Shown piece by piece: positions 20,601 through 30,043 of a stretch of DNA of 64,000 nucleotides. A model generated the notes under the pieces. It saw only the letters and a program-made list of their open reading frames with translations. It did not search any database and was not told the origin of the DNA. Position 1 is the first letter of the stretch; every line of letters starts with the position of its first letter. The position numbers were made by a program, and so were the translations under genes. This DNA comes from Paramacrobiotus metropolitanus (lineage: Eukaryota > Tardigrada > Eutardigrada > Parachela > Macrobiotidae), in contig NW_026570233.1 in NCBI RefSeq assembly GCF_019649055.1, positions 620,001-684,000 of the forward strand. Reading direction: 5' to 3'.

Positions 20601-23600
20601 TAGCTCCTCAACCGCTCTAATTTGCTCTTCGCCCCACTCGAAATCTACCTTTTTCGGTATCAGCCTTTGTAATGGCTCTGCCTTCTCCTGAAAATTCTTA
20701 ATAAACTGGCGGTAGTAACCTACCATTTCCAAAAATCGAAGTATGTCCTTTTTGTCTTTTATTGGGCCGAAATCACGTACAGCCTGTATTTTCTCAGGGT
20801 CTGTACTAATACCGTGCTCATCTACAGTGTGTCCCAAAAATGTAATCGTATTGACAAAAAGCTCCGTTTTTTCTGGGCTAATTGTCCAGCCGCACTCTTG
20901 GAGACGAAGAAATAATTCTTCAAGATCCTTCATGTGATCTTGAAGATTTTTTGAAAATACAATAATGTCATCGATAAAAACTAACACGTTGCGCCATTTC
21001 ATATTGGCTAACGTCAAATCCATCGCACGTTGAAAAGCCGAAGGTGCATCCTTCATCCCAAAAGGTAAGACTTTATACTGGAATGTAAATTCCTCGCCTA
21101 CCATCGTTGTTTTAGGGCGATCTTCTGGCTTAATCTTTATTTGCCAGAACCCAGACTTCAAGTCTATCTTCGAGAACACCTTCGCCTTATCGAGGGCATT
21201 GAGGATATCATCGACACGCGGTAACGGATACGAGCTGCCCAGCAGGCGCTCGTTGAGCTTCCGAAAGTCAACGGTAAGTCGGCGCGACTTATCTTTCTTC
21301 TTTACAATGCATATGGGGCTTCCCCACGCCGAATTTGTCGGCTCGATGATACCGTCCTTAACCATTTCCTGTGTTTTTGCTTGCAGCCATTTCCGGTCCT
21401 CGAAGGACGTCCTGTACGGCGGCGTCCGCACCGGCGCACTGTTTCCGGTGTCTACTGAATGCTCATAAATGGTGCAACATCCTACTGGCCGTGCCTTGGT
21501 AGGTAATACCGCCTTGGCCTTGTAAAATATTTTCTTCAATGCCTGTTTATCTGGGCAAATGTCACCAACTTTAATTTTGGAAAATGTTTCCTCTGTTTCA
21601 GCGTCAACTACGTTATCTAACAGTGGACTTTGTGCCTGCATCGCCCGACATTCACAGCGTTTATCCTGCACCGGAAGTCCATTATTGTCTCGCTCAATAC
21701 GGCAAAACTCGTCATGATAGTTTTCATTATATTCCGGAGTGTTCATTTGGTACACTTCCTCTACGGCAACGATACTACCCAGGTTAGTATCTTTATTCAA
21801 AATTAGCTGTTTGTCCGATACGTTCATAACGCAAAGTCGGCAGTTTCCTTTGTCATTTAATGATACAACGCCGTCAAACAACAAAGCATTCTTATTATTT
21901 TCTGGGATTTTCCCTTCATACAAATATGGCTTCTCTTGCAGGTTTGCCCGGTTGAAGCGCCACAGGCTTTCCGGTGATAATTCAGTTGTTGCCCGAATAA
22001 TTCCCTGACTGTGCGGTTGAATCACTATTGGCTGGGCAGGAAATAATTCCATCTTAAAGAATTCTATTGGACCAACTTCCGGTTGTACATTATAAATTTC
22101 GTCTAAGTCCGAAGGAAACATTTCCTGCATCATTTCCCGCGTATCTTGCATTAATACAGGCTGGTACATGTCGTGCTCAGTCATATTCATTTCCGCTTGT
22201 TGTCGGTGTGCCTCTCGAAATGCTAACTCAATTCCATTCCGCGTATATACGCACGCCGGAATTTCTACAGATTCCCGAGCATCCTGTGATCTCTTGGGCA
22301 AACTGTATATCACATTCTGCTGTGGTTGGCTCTCCATGGCCATCTGTGCCACAGTTTGCTGTTGTAATAGCTGCCGTTTCCACCGGCGGCTCGCACCTGA
22401 TTTTCTTCTTCGTGTGGGAATGAACCCCATGCCTTCCGTTTGAGATTCACTCTCTCCCGTGTATCCATACACTGGTTTATCTGCAAATTGTTCTAGAGGA
22501 GGGATAACCGCATTACTTTGTTGAATTTGGTTCCATATCCGGTGCTGTTCTTCAATACTGACATCCGCCACTGCGGCCTGATTTAATTGAACATCGGGGT
22601 TGCAGAAATCTGGGATCTTTTTCTTCTGTCCGTGATACGCCACTGACGGATTCTGCACTGCGCCCGTGTACACGACCGTATCATTCGTATGTACCCGTGG
22701 CCGTAGCCGCACTCCGGAGACGTCCAAACCGAACGGTAATTTTGATAGCGCTTGGTCTCGCGTAAATTGCTGCTTCTCCGCCTGTCTATCCTCGTAGGAG
22801 ACTGGTACATGTCCCATGTCAATTGGCGACATACTCGGTTCTGGAATAAACCTTCCGTTTTCGAAGTCACCTGCCGGAGCGGGATTTTCCGGTGAGAATG
22901 TAACTTTCTTCTTTTCTGGCTCAGCTAACCGTTCCTTCCGGTGAGTAATTGTAAACTGCTGCCGGAAATTAACTGAATTACGGCATACTTCACACTCTTT
23001 TTCATACTCTTCAATCTGGATAATGATATCCGGCCAGTAAAACATTTTTACGAGATACGGATATAATTTTTCGCGTGGTCCGTATACTTGATTATGTATC
23101 AATATCTCGTGAAATTTAGCGATTAACTTGTCCCGCCACTGGAATGGGACATATATACGTGGGCACTGCCCGTCATGATCAGGGACGCGGCAAATCAAGC
23201 CTTCAAACGTAAGCATCCGGTTTAATTCATTCTTCAAGTAATTCGTATTCGCATTTTGCGGGTTATTTAGAAACTTCAGCCACATCCGGCTATCCATACA
23301 ATTTTGTTGCTCTTTTTTCCAGAACTCAACATCTCTGAATTCCTTTTCCGTCGGGAATCTGTCCTTGTCCTGCGGCCGGGTTAACGGCATCATCCATTTC
23401 ATCAATTCTGGATTTCGCGCCAAGCGGTGCGGGTATTCCCGTTCGTGCACTTCGTCAACGTGCTGGTGATTGAAGTCGATCGGTACAACATTTAGCACCT
23501 TTGTACTAAATACTACACACTCAACTGTTTTGTTTGATTTTTTAGGAAACCCCGCGAACGTATAATGTTCGTCCGGTACCATTCTCAATAATGCTGCCAA

Positions 23601-26600
23601 CGTGGAAAGTGATTTCACCGGAGGTTTATTGTCACCCCCACAAACTTGACTAGGATCTATCGCAAGACATCGTCCACTTTTAATCGCCGTTTCATTTGGA
23701 TTATTCACGCACCGTGACGGTAGCGGAAATTGTTCACTTTCCTTTCTAATTCGTTCCTCCTGGAAGTTTTGCTGTGGCACACCACCTCCCCCACAAACTT
23801 GACTTGGACCGGAGGTTACTTCCATTGTCGGTACGACAGCTTCCGTCTTCTTTTGTTGTTTTGGCTTCACATAGCCCCTCACTGCTTCGTGTACAGCTTC
23901 CTCCAGGAATTCTTTGTCACGTTTGTCTGAGCCCGGCAACATTGGCTTCGGTGCCGGCGGCGGCGTCCGTACTGCGGTGACCACTGGATTCTCTGGTTTT
24001 GGAGGGCGTGGCCATTCTTCTTTTGCCCGTTGCAAATGCATAAGGCATATTTCCGGTTTCGCTTTTGCAAGTATCAGGTGAGCCGATTCATATGGTACAA
24101 ACTGAGCTTCTTTTGCTACACCTATTCTTTCCGTTAACATCAGCGCCGGTATCGACGGCGACTGCTTAACTCCTGGCGGCAGCAATGGGTCAAAATGATG
24201 TGACCGTATGATGTCCGCCATATGATGCATTCGGCGCGGATACCAATCCGGTGCACTGGGATGACGACGTGAGAGTCTCCAAGTCATCGTGCTCATATCC
24301 AGAATAAACGGCTTTGTTGCTAGGAAGTCGAGACCGAGCACAATGTGATCCCGATCAAACATGGTGCTGACCAGTAAGGCGTGTTCAAACGCTGTTCCGA
24401 ACTCGTGTATGGTGACTACCACCGACATCGGCTCAATTACTTGGCGCCCTTGATACGCCGTGTGCACCACTCTTCCCTGAATGTGATCCGGACACCGGTG
24501 AATTTTTAAATTCATGTCCTTTGCCATTTTATAGGACATTACAGAAATGCTCGAGCCGGTGTCGATCATAGTTTTAACTTTTTTGTAATTGACATCAATT
24601 ACAGAGTACCAAGCCTGTGCGTCCAGCGTCGGCATTAAACAGACGTGATCTGCTAACGGGTATTGTTCTATATCCACTACTTCTGCCGAATTACACTGGA
24701 TCGGAGAGATTTCCAGACCCGCAGGTAAATCAAGATCCATCATATTCATTTGTAGGCCGTTTGCCCTGTTCAAAATTTCCGGTGTCGGCTCGTACAACCT
24801 GGGTAATGCTAACGGGTTTCTGCACGAGTTCGCAGTGTGTATTCCGTGGCAACGGTAGCAAATCTCGATGCCCCGTGTGGTTGCCCATTTTTCCCTAACA
24901 ACATTTCTCTCATCAAACGGAATTTCTTCTACCTGATTAGACTGTGGAAAATTTTGCCGGTTATTATTATTATTATACTGCGGACGAAAATTATTATTAT
25001 TATTTTGTGGGCGATAATTATTATTATTATTCCCACCCCGATGATAATTATTATTTCCGCGATAATTATTTCCATAATTATTTGGCCGGAAGTTGCCCTG
25101 ATTATAGCCATTATTATTATTTACAGGTCCGTTTGGCCGGAAATTCTGAAAATTCTGCATTGGCGGAAGCGGCTGCTGTACTTGCTGCGCAGGCGGCGGA
25201 GCCGGAGCCTGCACCTGTGGCTGTATCTGAGGCTGGATTATCGGCGGCGGAGGAAATGCCTGGGCGTACTGCACTGGCTGCATCTCCATCACTTGCGGCT
25301 GCTGATATACCGGATACGGTATGTACTGTACTTGTTGCTGAGGTACATTCGGAACGGAAATAGGCTGCGCCGGCGATGGCGGCGGCGGCGTCTGATTTCC
25401 GGTCTGTACATTCTGGTAATTCCCCGAGCCGTAGTACGGCTTAGAATATCCTCCGCGATTATTATAAAAGTTTCCACGATTCCCCCGTGACGAATAATAA
25501 TTTCCGCGTGACTGGTATTCACCGCGACTGGTACGGTTTTCTGCTTCAACATTACTGCCCGCACTCCGCGGTTCCCGAATTGTCACGCGCTGACGCGGCT
25601 CGTCTTCCTTCCTTTCATCGTCCAAAATTTTCTGTAGTTTCTCGCAGTCCTGAAGCTGTGCTTCGAACTCTGCATACGTTTCCGGTCTGTCTCTGTAAAT
25701 GGTTCTGTACCACTCTTTCCTGTTCTTTTTCAGGCCTTCCAAGAGAATTTCCACTTTTTCTTCCTCCTGTACTTTTAATTCTTTAAACCAGATAAGGAAA
25801 CTGTCCATGTATGTCCGGACGGCTTCATCCCTTTGGCAATGACGATTGTTCATTGCTCTTCGCATTTCCGCTTTGGATGATGCACCGTTAAAGTGCTTAA
25901 TTATGGCCGGTTTGAAAAATTCTGGCCATGTCTTTGTTTTATTGTCTTTATAGAGATCCGCAAACCATACATAGGACGGTCCTTTTAACGCACCGGAAAT
26001 CGCGCGACAAGTCTGCTTGTCGTTCCAGCCGTTTGTGGTACGACACTGATCGACGGATATCACCCACTGCTGGATACGCTCAGGCCGGGTGTCATCAAAA
26101 TTCTGGAGTTTCATCCCGGACTCATTCCTCTCTGTGCCCCTTTCCGTTAACCTCTCCAGAATGTCTGCGATTTTATCGTCGCGCTCTGATTGTCGTACTT
26201 CTCGAGGATCCTGAAGGATAATTCTGTGGGACGATCGAGACGACGTCGATCCCGTCGCACTAGGCGGACCGCTTTGTTCATCATCCTCGCTATCGTCATC
26301 ACGTTCTGTTTCCTCATCCGATTCAATCTTACGGCTATTTTTCTTCTTCTTCTGTTCTGTTTCGATAGTGTGCTTCTGCAACACTTCCTTCCGTAATCCC
26401 GGTTTTGACGTTTTCTTTAACTTAATAAAATTGTCTTTTATTTCAGGCCTTTCTGCTGCCTTATCCTGACGGATTACCGGCTTCAGCGACGGAGCTGCAC
26501 TCGCTTCCCGCTGTGTATGTGAAGAATTTGGATCAGAAGGGGTGAATGTCTGATGATCGTAGCGATCATTTCCGGGCGGAGCAACTGTGTCTCCCGCGCT

Positions 26601-28469
26601 CACCGGTGCTTCCGGTTCAAAGTGAACTTCTCGGACCTGATTGCGGTAGTGTTGCACTTCCTCCTGCAACTCTGCATAAGCTGCCTCGTTATTGTGTAAA
26701 TGCTGCTGCAGATTATATATGGCGACTCTGCATTGATCACCTTCCGCTCGAAGACGATCCGCTTCCGTTTGGCGCAGGTAAGCAACAGCTTGTGCTTCCT
26801 TTACCTCTTTTTCCGCCTGTGAACATTTATTACACGGCTTTTCCAACTGGCGCTCCTTTCTTAACTTTTCGCTTTCCGCCTTTGCATTAGCTAGTTCAAC
26901 TTTATACTGTTCAATTGTGGACAGCAACGTTTCTTCCCTATCTTTAGAGACAGCTGACGTTGCTGCTCTAGTCGATTGTAAATATAATTCATTTTGGGAT
27001 TTTACCATGGCCAGTTCTTCCTGTAACTGTGCTACATAATCGGCATTCGGATTAATTCTTTTTTGTTCTTCTGCCAACTGCCTCCGCAACTTTTCCAATT
27101 CATTATACTCCGAACTACTTCTTTTCTGTAGTTCCACATATGCGTCTCTCTGTTGCTGCAGTTCCCTGCGCAATGTATTTGCCTGTTCTGCTAATCTGTG
27201 GTTCTGTTTCTGCAGGTCGGCGTCGGCCTGCTGATTAACATTTGACTGCCGGGATGCTTTCAACGCATCATACTCCCGCCGGAGCTCCTCTGTGGCATTT
27301 TCCAAATTGCGATTATCGTCTTTTAACTGGTTAAGTTCATCCAGTAACTTTTCATATTCCCGTTTATCTTCCTCCGATTTTTGTCGGTAATTTAGAATAC
27401 TTTCATTTAATGCTTTATTCCGGTAAAGTGCGGTATCCCGCTCTTTACTAACCATTTCACACTTTTTCCGCATTTCATTGAACTCATTTTGAAATTTTAA
27501 TTTTGTGTTCTTCTCCTCCTGCAGGAGCTGATCCATTCGCTTTGATTCACCGATGGAATCAAGCTTTGCTTTTGATTGAGCCACTATTCTCCGTATTCCT
27601 CTGAATAGGAACGGAAGTGACTCACGCGCAATTTTCTCCAAATCCTTTTCTGTTACTGCCGTGGCCAACCTATCATCAACGCTGGCGGCCTGTTCCATGA
27701 ATTCATCATCAGTGAATTCAAAATCTTTATCCGTTATGTACTGCTGCAATCCCAACTGGGATGCATGAAATGTGGAATCACCTGTGCGAACTATCCTCAT
27801 CCTTGGTAAGTCAGACACTTCTTCCAGTTTACTGGTCGGTGATTCATAATTAGATGAATGATCGTCCTCCGTTTCCATCATTGCTTCATTGAAGTCAATA
27901 AGACTTCCGCCCGATATAGGCTCGTTTAGATTCTCAGGCTGAGAGGGCGCCTCTTTTGGTGCCGGCTTCTCTTCCTGATTTACTGCTGTGTTGACAACCT
28001 TTTCCTGTGCGGATCGGGTTTGTCTTTCCGTTTCCTGTGGCGTAGCTTTGCGCTGCGCCACAGCCTCTGTTTGTTTCCTTGCCTCAATTTCTTTCAAAAA
28101 TTCAGGCATCTTTTCCCGTGCGCGGGCAACTGCTGCCTTAAACTGTTCATCCGACACGTATTCTTTTATATACGGTTCCGGAATGCACCGGTCTGTCGTA
28201 AGCCAATTTGGGTAATAATTAGGACGTCGCCTCTGGTATTGTGGATGTAGTGGATCTTCCTGAAATTTGACCCACGACTTCCCGCAGTACGGTACCTCAG
28301 GCACTTCGATACCCAGTTCCCTGTACAGCAATTCCAGAGCGATTTCCTCTGCGTTAAATTTGAATCTCTTTTGTTGAGATGCATCGTACGGTCCTTTCAT
28401 ATACAAAGCAAGAATGTTCGGGTCAATCTTTGTGATCGCCCTCGAACTTTTCTTCCCTGAATCTGCCAT
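17646..28469 (-). CDS. Gag-pol polyprotein of the giant element, 3607 aa
   Basis: A single frame from ATG 28469. Approximate residues: coiled coil 285-625; retrotransposon Gag domain 790-945; Asn/Gly/Gln-rich stretch 980-1180; zinc knuckle CYRCHGIHTANSC at 1201; aspartic protease DTGSS at 1300; reverse transcriptase 2330-2520 with VFIDDI; RNase H 2640-2770 (VVVDAST, TDHQAL); integrase HHCC 2849-2962; integrase core 2985-3095 with Asp in AIDVAP, Asp in TSDRGSNF and Glu in GLVEKRV. Two extra copies of the HHCC module lie at 1715-1828 (between PR and RT) and 3480-3600 (the C-terminus). Typical gag-pol totals are 1200-2000 residues. No frameshift or stop interrupts it, so it is probably active. 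There is no gag/pol frame boundary; how Gag excess is made is not visible. Confidence 0.93.
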   Translation of the reverse strand: MADSGKKSSRAITKIDPNILALYMKGPYDASQQKRFKFNAEEIALELLYRELGIEVPEVPYCGKSWVKFQEDPLHPQYQRRRPNYYPNWLTTDRCIPEPYIKEYVSDEQFKAAVARAREKMPEFLKEIEARKQTEAVAQRKATPQETERQTRSAQEKVVNTAVNQEEKPAPKEAPSQPENLNEPISGGSLIDFNEAMMETEDDHSSNYESPTSKLEEVSDLPRMRIVRTGDSTFHASQLGLQQYITDKDFEFTDDEFMEQAASVDDRLATAVTEKDLEKIARESLPFLFRGIRRIVAQSKAKLDSIGESKRMDQLLQEEKNTKLKFQNEFNEMRKKCEMVSKERDTALYRNKALNESILNYRQKSEEDKREYEKLLDELNQLKDDNRNLENATEELRREYDALKASRQSNVNQQADADLQKQNHRLAEQANTLRRELQQQRDAYVELQKRSSSEYNELEKLRRQLAEEQKRINPNADYVAQLQEELAMVKSQNELYLQSTRAATSAVSKDREETLLSTIEQYKVELANAKAESEKLRKERQLEKPCNKCSQAEKEVKEAQAVAYLRQTEADRLRAEGDQCRVAIYNLQQHLHNNEAAYAELQEEVQHYRNQVREVHFEPEAPVSAGDTVAPPGNDRYDHQTFTPSDPNSSHTQREASAAPSLKPVIRQDKAAERPEIKDNFIKLKKTSKPGLRKEVLQKHTIETEQKKKKNSRKIESDEETERDDDSEDDEQSGPPSATGSTSSRSSHRIILQDPREVRQSERDDKIADILERLTERGTERNESGMKLQNFDDTRPERIQQWVISVDQCRTTNGWNDKQTCRAISGALKGPSYVWFADLYKDNKTKTWPEFFKPAIIKHFNGASSKAEMRRAMNNRHCQRDEAVRTYMDSFLIWFKELKVQEEEKVEILLEGLKKNRKEWYRTIYRDRPETYAEFEAQLQDCEKLQKILDDERKEDEPRQRVTIREPRSAGSNVEAENRTSRGEYQSRGNYYSSRGNRGNFYNNRGGYSKPYYGSGNYQNVQTGNQTPPPPSPAQPISVPNVPQQQVQYIPYPVYQQPQVMEMQPVQYAQAFPPPPIIQPQIQPQVQAPAPPPAQQVQQPLPPMQNFQNFRPNGPVNNNNGYNQGNFRPNNYGNNYRGNNNYHRGGNNNNNYRPQNNNNNFRPQYNNNNNRQNFPQSNQVEEIPFDERNVVREKWATTRGIEICYRCHGIHTANSCRNPLALPRLYEPTPEILNRANGLQMNMMDLDLPAGLEISPIQCNSAEVVDIEQYPLADHVCLMPTLDAQAWYSVIDVNYKKVKTMIDTGSSISVMSYKMAKDMNLKIHRCPDHIQGRVVHTAYQGRQVIEPMSVVVTIHEFGTAFEHALLVSTMFDRDHIVLGLDFLATKPFILDMSTMTWRLSRRHPSAPDWYPRRMHHMADIIRSHHFDPLLPPGVKQSPSIPALMLTERIGVAKEAQFVPYESAHLILAKAKPEICLMHLQRAKEEWPRPPKPENPVVTAVRTPPPAPKPMLPGSDKRDKEFLEEAVHEAVRGYVKPKQQKKTEAVVPTMEVTSGPSQVCGGGGVPQQNFQEERIRKESEQFPLPSRCVNNPNETAIKSGRCLAIDPSQVCGGDNKPPVKSLSTLAALLRMVPDEHYTFAGFPKKSNKTVECVVFSTKVLNVVPIDFNHQHVDEVHEREYPHRLARNPELMKWMMPLTRPQDKDRFPTEKEFRDVEFWKKEQQNCMDSRMWLKFLNNPQNANTNYLKNELNRMLTFEGLICRVPDHDGQCPRIYVPFQWRDKLIAKFHEILIHNQVYGPREKLYPYLVKMFYWPDIIIQIEEYEKECEVCRNSVNFRQQFTITHRKERLAEPEKKKVTFSPENPAPAGDFENGRFIPEPSMSPIDMGHVPVSYEDRQAEKQQFTRDQALSKLPFGLDVSGVRLRPRVHTNDTVVYTGAVQNPSVAYHGQKKKIPDFCNPDVQLNQAAVADVSIEEQHRIWNQIQQSNAVIPPLEQFADKPVYGYTGESESQTEGMGFIPTRRRKSGASRRWKRQLLQQQTVAQMAMESQPQQNVIYSLPKRSQDARESVEIPACVYTRNGIELAFREAHRQQAEMNMTEHDMYQPVLMQDTREMMQEMFPSDLDEIYNVQPEVGPIEFFKMELFPAQPIVIQPHSQGIIRATTELSPESLWRFNRANLQEKPYLYEGKIPENNKNALLFDGVVSLNDKGNCRLCVMNVSDKQLILNKDTNLGSIVAVEEVYQMNTPEYNENYHDEFCRIERDNNGLPVQDKRCECRAMQAQSPLLDNVVDAETEETFSKIKVGDICPDKQALKKIFYKAKAVLPTKARPVGCCTIYEHSVDTGNSAPVRTPPYRTSFEDRKWLQAKTQEMVKDGIIEPTNSAWGSPICIVKKKDKSRRLTVDFRKLNERLLGSSYPLPRVDDILNALDKAKVFSKIDLKSGFWQIKIKPEDRPKTTMVGEEFTFQYKVLPFGMKDAPSAFQRAMDLTLANMKWRNVLVFIDDIIVFSKNLQDHMKDLEELFLRLQECGWTISPEKTELFVNTITFLGHTVDEHGISTDPEKIQAVRDFGPIKDKKDILRFLEMVGYYRQFIKNFQEKAEPLQRLIPKKVDFEWGEEQIRAVEELKDALTSAPVLARYDPEAVSRVVVDASTIAVGAVLMQCPKRQKTEVPANWRPIAYLSRKLTETQKRLYFPTELEAYALICALKKWRHYLSDYLFEVQTDHQALVFLHNMRDAAGRLGRWALYVKQFNTKPVHIPGKENVIADALSRNPGDQPEPISDESDIEFDYRQTHPFVGDAAMIECCYKVLDRDYPDHYMEMTAMSMELKVVNKHDEEAFDANKIQKLVQDEKAAYWAEEQSRDKTICRWKLLLENNKEKMSAHERLHLNKFVVRQGVVYYKFELNKKIYYCMYVPLHRRFEFLRDNHDSPLAAHLGVLATYKRIYKYFYWPKMFEAVRQYCASCPACLAQNTPATAPAGQLQTNPTVPPRMVWAIDVAPALPPTESGNKNIIIAVDYGSKYVVAEAVERNDAATLALFFYRRILTVFGMPAHITSDRGSNFMSELFRELLALSGVAHAPTASGHQQGNGLVEKRVGEIKRALAKYVNEKQNDWDVFLPALTAAFNAKVVERTQHSPFFLMYGQEMRLPMANFLPLDEDYVVPAHVYVQQMQRGLGEALEIVNAEEFRHKLKDKIRYDANTSEVKYNAGDHVLVYVLHRKLGKNPSLSPKWTAGWEIVRQSSPVHYVVKSNKKGNVKLDTVHVSRLKPYCFRDVDVILADEQPLKLLSCFEKESPDVVDEAPAPPPVLPTPDMATSPLDREYAEFLDKQEMAPVVRTKSGRVSKPVVKFAVEHSKRKRDQSTGRSADTNSADRLADVPNVSQHMTVSAETQVPQKRIKVEPVSPVLSVPAPEAKINRVDHDMAPTDKKVIVKPEIFCGIFETEVNVIESKSKNVLEHDMAPPEIPDWAKPKEKFWPVGVVNDDIMERPEFWRFRQSECADIQMWKALVDGVLVDNSRYVQQHLPKIINKNGYICYVDSSPEKVHRILVPHQWRTLLLESVHWRLKHKYFSNVRVLDYILYELRLYWPEVERDVLSYEDDCVHCWSKGNHRK
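23631..23645 (-). promoter_or_regulatory. Internal copy of the polypurine tract, within pol
   Basis: GTCACCCCCACAAAC is identical over 15 nt to the 3' PPT/LTR junction at 3804-3818. A second shorter copy (CCCCCACAAAC) is at 23788-23798; both are followed by CTTGACT(A/T)GGA. In the protein they give two VCGG(D/G) words. They could be central PPTs. Confidence 0.55.
24955..25130. repeat. ATT/AAT trinucleotide-rich stretch in gag
   Basis: Runs of ATT on the plus strand encode poly-Asn blocks in the Gag C-terminal region (NNNNN, NNNN). It is coding low complexity, prone to slippage. Confidence 0.7.
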
Positions 28470-29263
28470 ACTGTAGTTTTACTGGTCGTTAACCTTTGCG
28501 GTTAATCTACCCAAGTAAACTACTTATTTCTTATTTATTCTATTTCCGGCGATTGTGCCAGAAATACAGCAGTGCTTTTGCCGCCTTATATCCGCTCCCG
28601 ATTCTCCTTTTAGGTTTGAAACGGTATGCAGGATAATTCCCTATGCTGTGGGAAACCTTTGTGGTTTCTACCACAGTTTAATTTTTACTTTCCCTACTGT
28701 TGCAGGTCAGTCACCGACTACCTGGTTTGTTTACGTTTTAGCTGCCAGCTACCGCTAGCTGCTGATCTGGCTACCGATTTGGCGCCTTTTGTTCTGCACT
28801 GCTGAAGATTTTATCTAGGCTGGCCAATTACAATGGCTTTAGCCCTGATGCTATCTACAGCTACTGCTTACTACAGGCCAGGCACACTGACACTGCAACT
28901 ACACCTTATTCACCGCGGTCACTGCTTTGCGCAGACAACCCGGAAATTACCCACTTTCTGCTTTCCGCAAAAAGCACTGTAGCCGACCTTTAAGGTTTCG
29001 ACTACTAATTATTACCACCGCAATTTTGGTCCGAATTTAATTCAATTATTAAATTACTGGGCGAGGAAGCTCAACCCGGTGTGGAAGCACACCAATTTAG
29101 CGAGGAAGCTCGCTTAAAAACAAAAACCCTAGGCCAGATCAGGAACGCTGACCTCCTTCGGCGCACCTTTCGGTTCGACGCCTTTCTCGGACCATCAACA
29201 CTTCTCACAAAAACACCATCCAATTTCCATCCGTAATTTACTGTAATATCAGGGAAATTACGA
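28470..29263 (-). other. 5' leader of the giant element
   Basis: About 0.8 kb between the primer-binding site and the gag-pol ATG. Packaging and splice-donor signals would be expected here but none can be named by eye. Confidence 0.6.
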
Positions 29264-29281
29264 GACACCCGGTGGGCGCCA
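29264..29281 (-). promoter_or_regulatory. Primer-binding site
   Basis: Directly inside the 5' LTR the minus strand reads TGGCGCCCACCGGGTGTC. The first eight bases equal the PBS of tRNA-Lys(UUU)-primed elements (TGGCGCCC); the rest diverge, so the primer tRNA is uncertain. Confidence 0.75.
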
Positions 29282-29882
29282 TGTCGTATTGCTCGATCCT
29301 GCTATTGACAGTCAGTTCGGTACGGTATATCCGGTGGATGCCCTGTACGAAACGGATTGTAGATCTGCTCCCTGCCTTAATGCCCAGTCGGTAGAACAAC
29401 TCTTAAATCATCTGTTACAGTAAATCGGACGGAAATGGATAATTCTGGAACACGTAGAATCAGGAATCCCTAAGCAATTGTGCTGAATACTCCTAACTTC
29501 CGGTCGATACACATGAGGGTCCACGAAGCACGAGCATACCGTGATTACCACGCTATAATCCGTATTTAATTATGAACGTCGATAACACAGAAAATGCTTT
29601 ACTCCGCTAACACACAATCATATGCACAACGCAGGGAAGTTAAAAGCAAGTAGTCTCAAAGTCTGAAATCCAAGACTGATCCGAGACCGCTCGCAATATT
29701 AGGAATAACTCAAGCTTATATAGACTAGAAATGCTGTACATCAGAATACATCGCTAAGCCATAACGAGTAACGAATCACAGACTAGATGGAACGATAACC
29801 ACTTCCGGTTGTACTTGCAGGTAAAGGCGGACAGTCAGTGGATGCACGGTGGAATCCCTCGTACGTACTCCTCCACACGTCA
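29282..29882 (-). repeat. 5' LTR of the giant element
   Basis: 601 bp, nearly identical to 3201-3807. It contains the promoter for minus-strand transcription by position; no TATA box is claimed. Confidence 0.92.
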
Positions 29883-29886
29883 CTGG
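29883..29886. repeat. Target-site duplication, right copy (CTGG)
   Basis: Matches 3197-3200. Without the element the flanks would join as GAGCTCTGG and TAAGATC. Confidence 0.8.
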
Positions 29887-30043
29887 TAAGATCTACCTAT
29901 GCATGTGTTTGCAAAAGCAAGTTGCCCGCTGCAGACAGATTACCAACCAGGCAACTACGCAGTCGGCAAGCATACGTGTTTAATACTTGTATCTACATAC
30001 GTTTTATAGTTTCCGCAAGCAGGATTATACTGCATATGCCGCA

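Larger units (their letters stand above)
3201..29882 (-). mobile_element. Complete 26.7-kb Ty3/gypsy-type LTR retrotransposon
   Basis: The element is bounded by direct LTRs (3201-3807 and 29282-29882), each TG...CA, and by the duplication CTGG. Read on the minus strand the order is 5' LTR, PBS, leader, a 3607-codon gag-pol ORF, ten or so smaller sense ORFs, a polypurine tract and the 3' LTR. The LTRs differ only by one 7-bp and one 1-bp indel that I can see, so insertion is recent. Typical Ty3/gypsy elements are 5-12 kb; this one carries about 14 kb of extra sequence 3' of pol. Long elements of comparable size are known (plant Ogre, planarian Burro). The 3' module includes a tRNA-like array and an antisense spliced gene. 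Integrity of ORF1 suggests an autonomous copy. Confidence 0.93.

Noticed and set aside
21540-22480. Possible dUTPase domain between the first HHCC module and the reverse transcriptase
   Set aside because: The stretch with VIQPHSQGIIRATT matches the beta-rich linker common in Ty3/gypsy pol, but the dUTPase motifs are not visible.
24837-25490. 217-codon plus-strand frame rich in Ile
   Set aside because: Antisense of the Asn-rich gag stretch (ATT repeats); no independent support.
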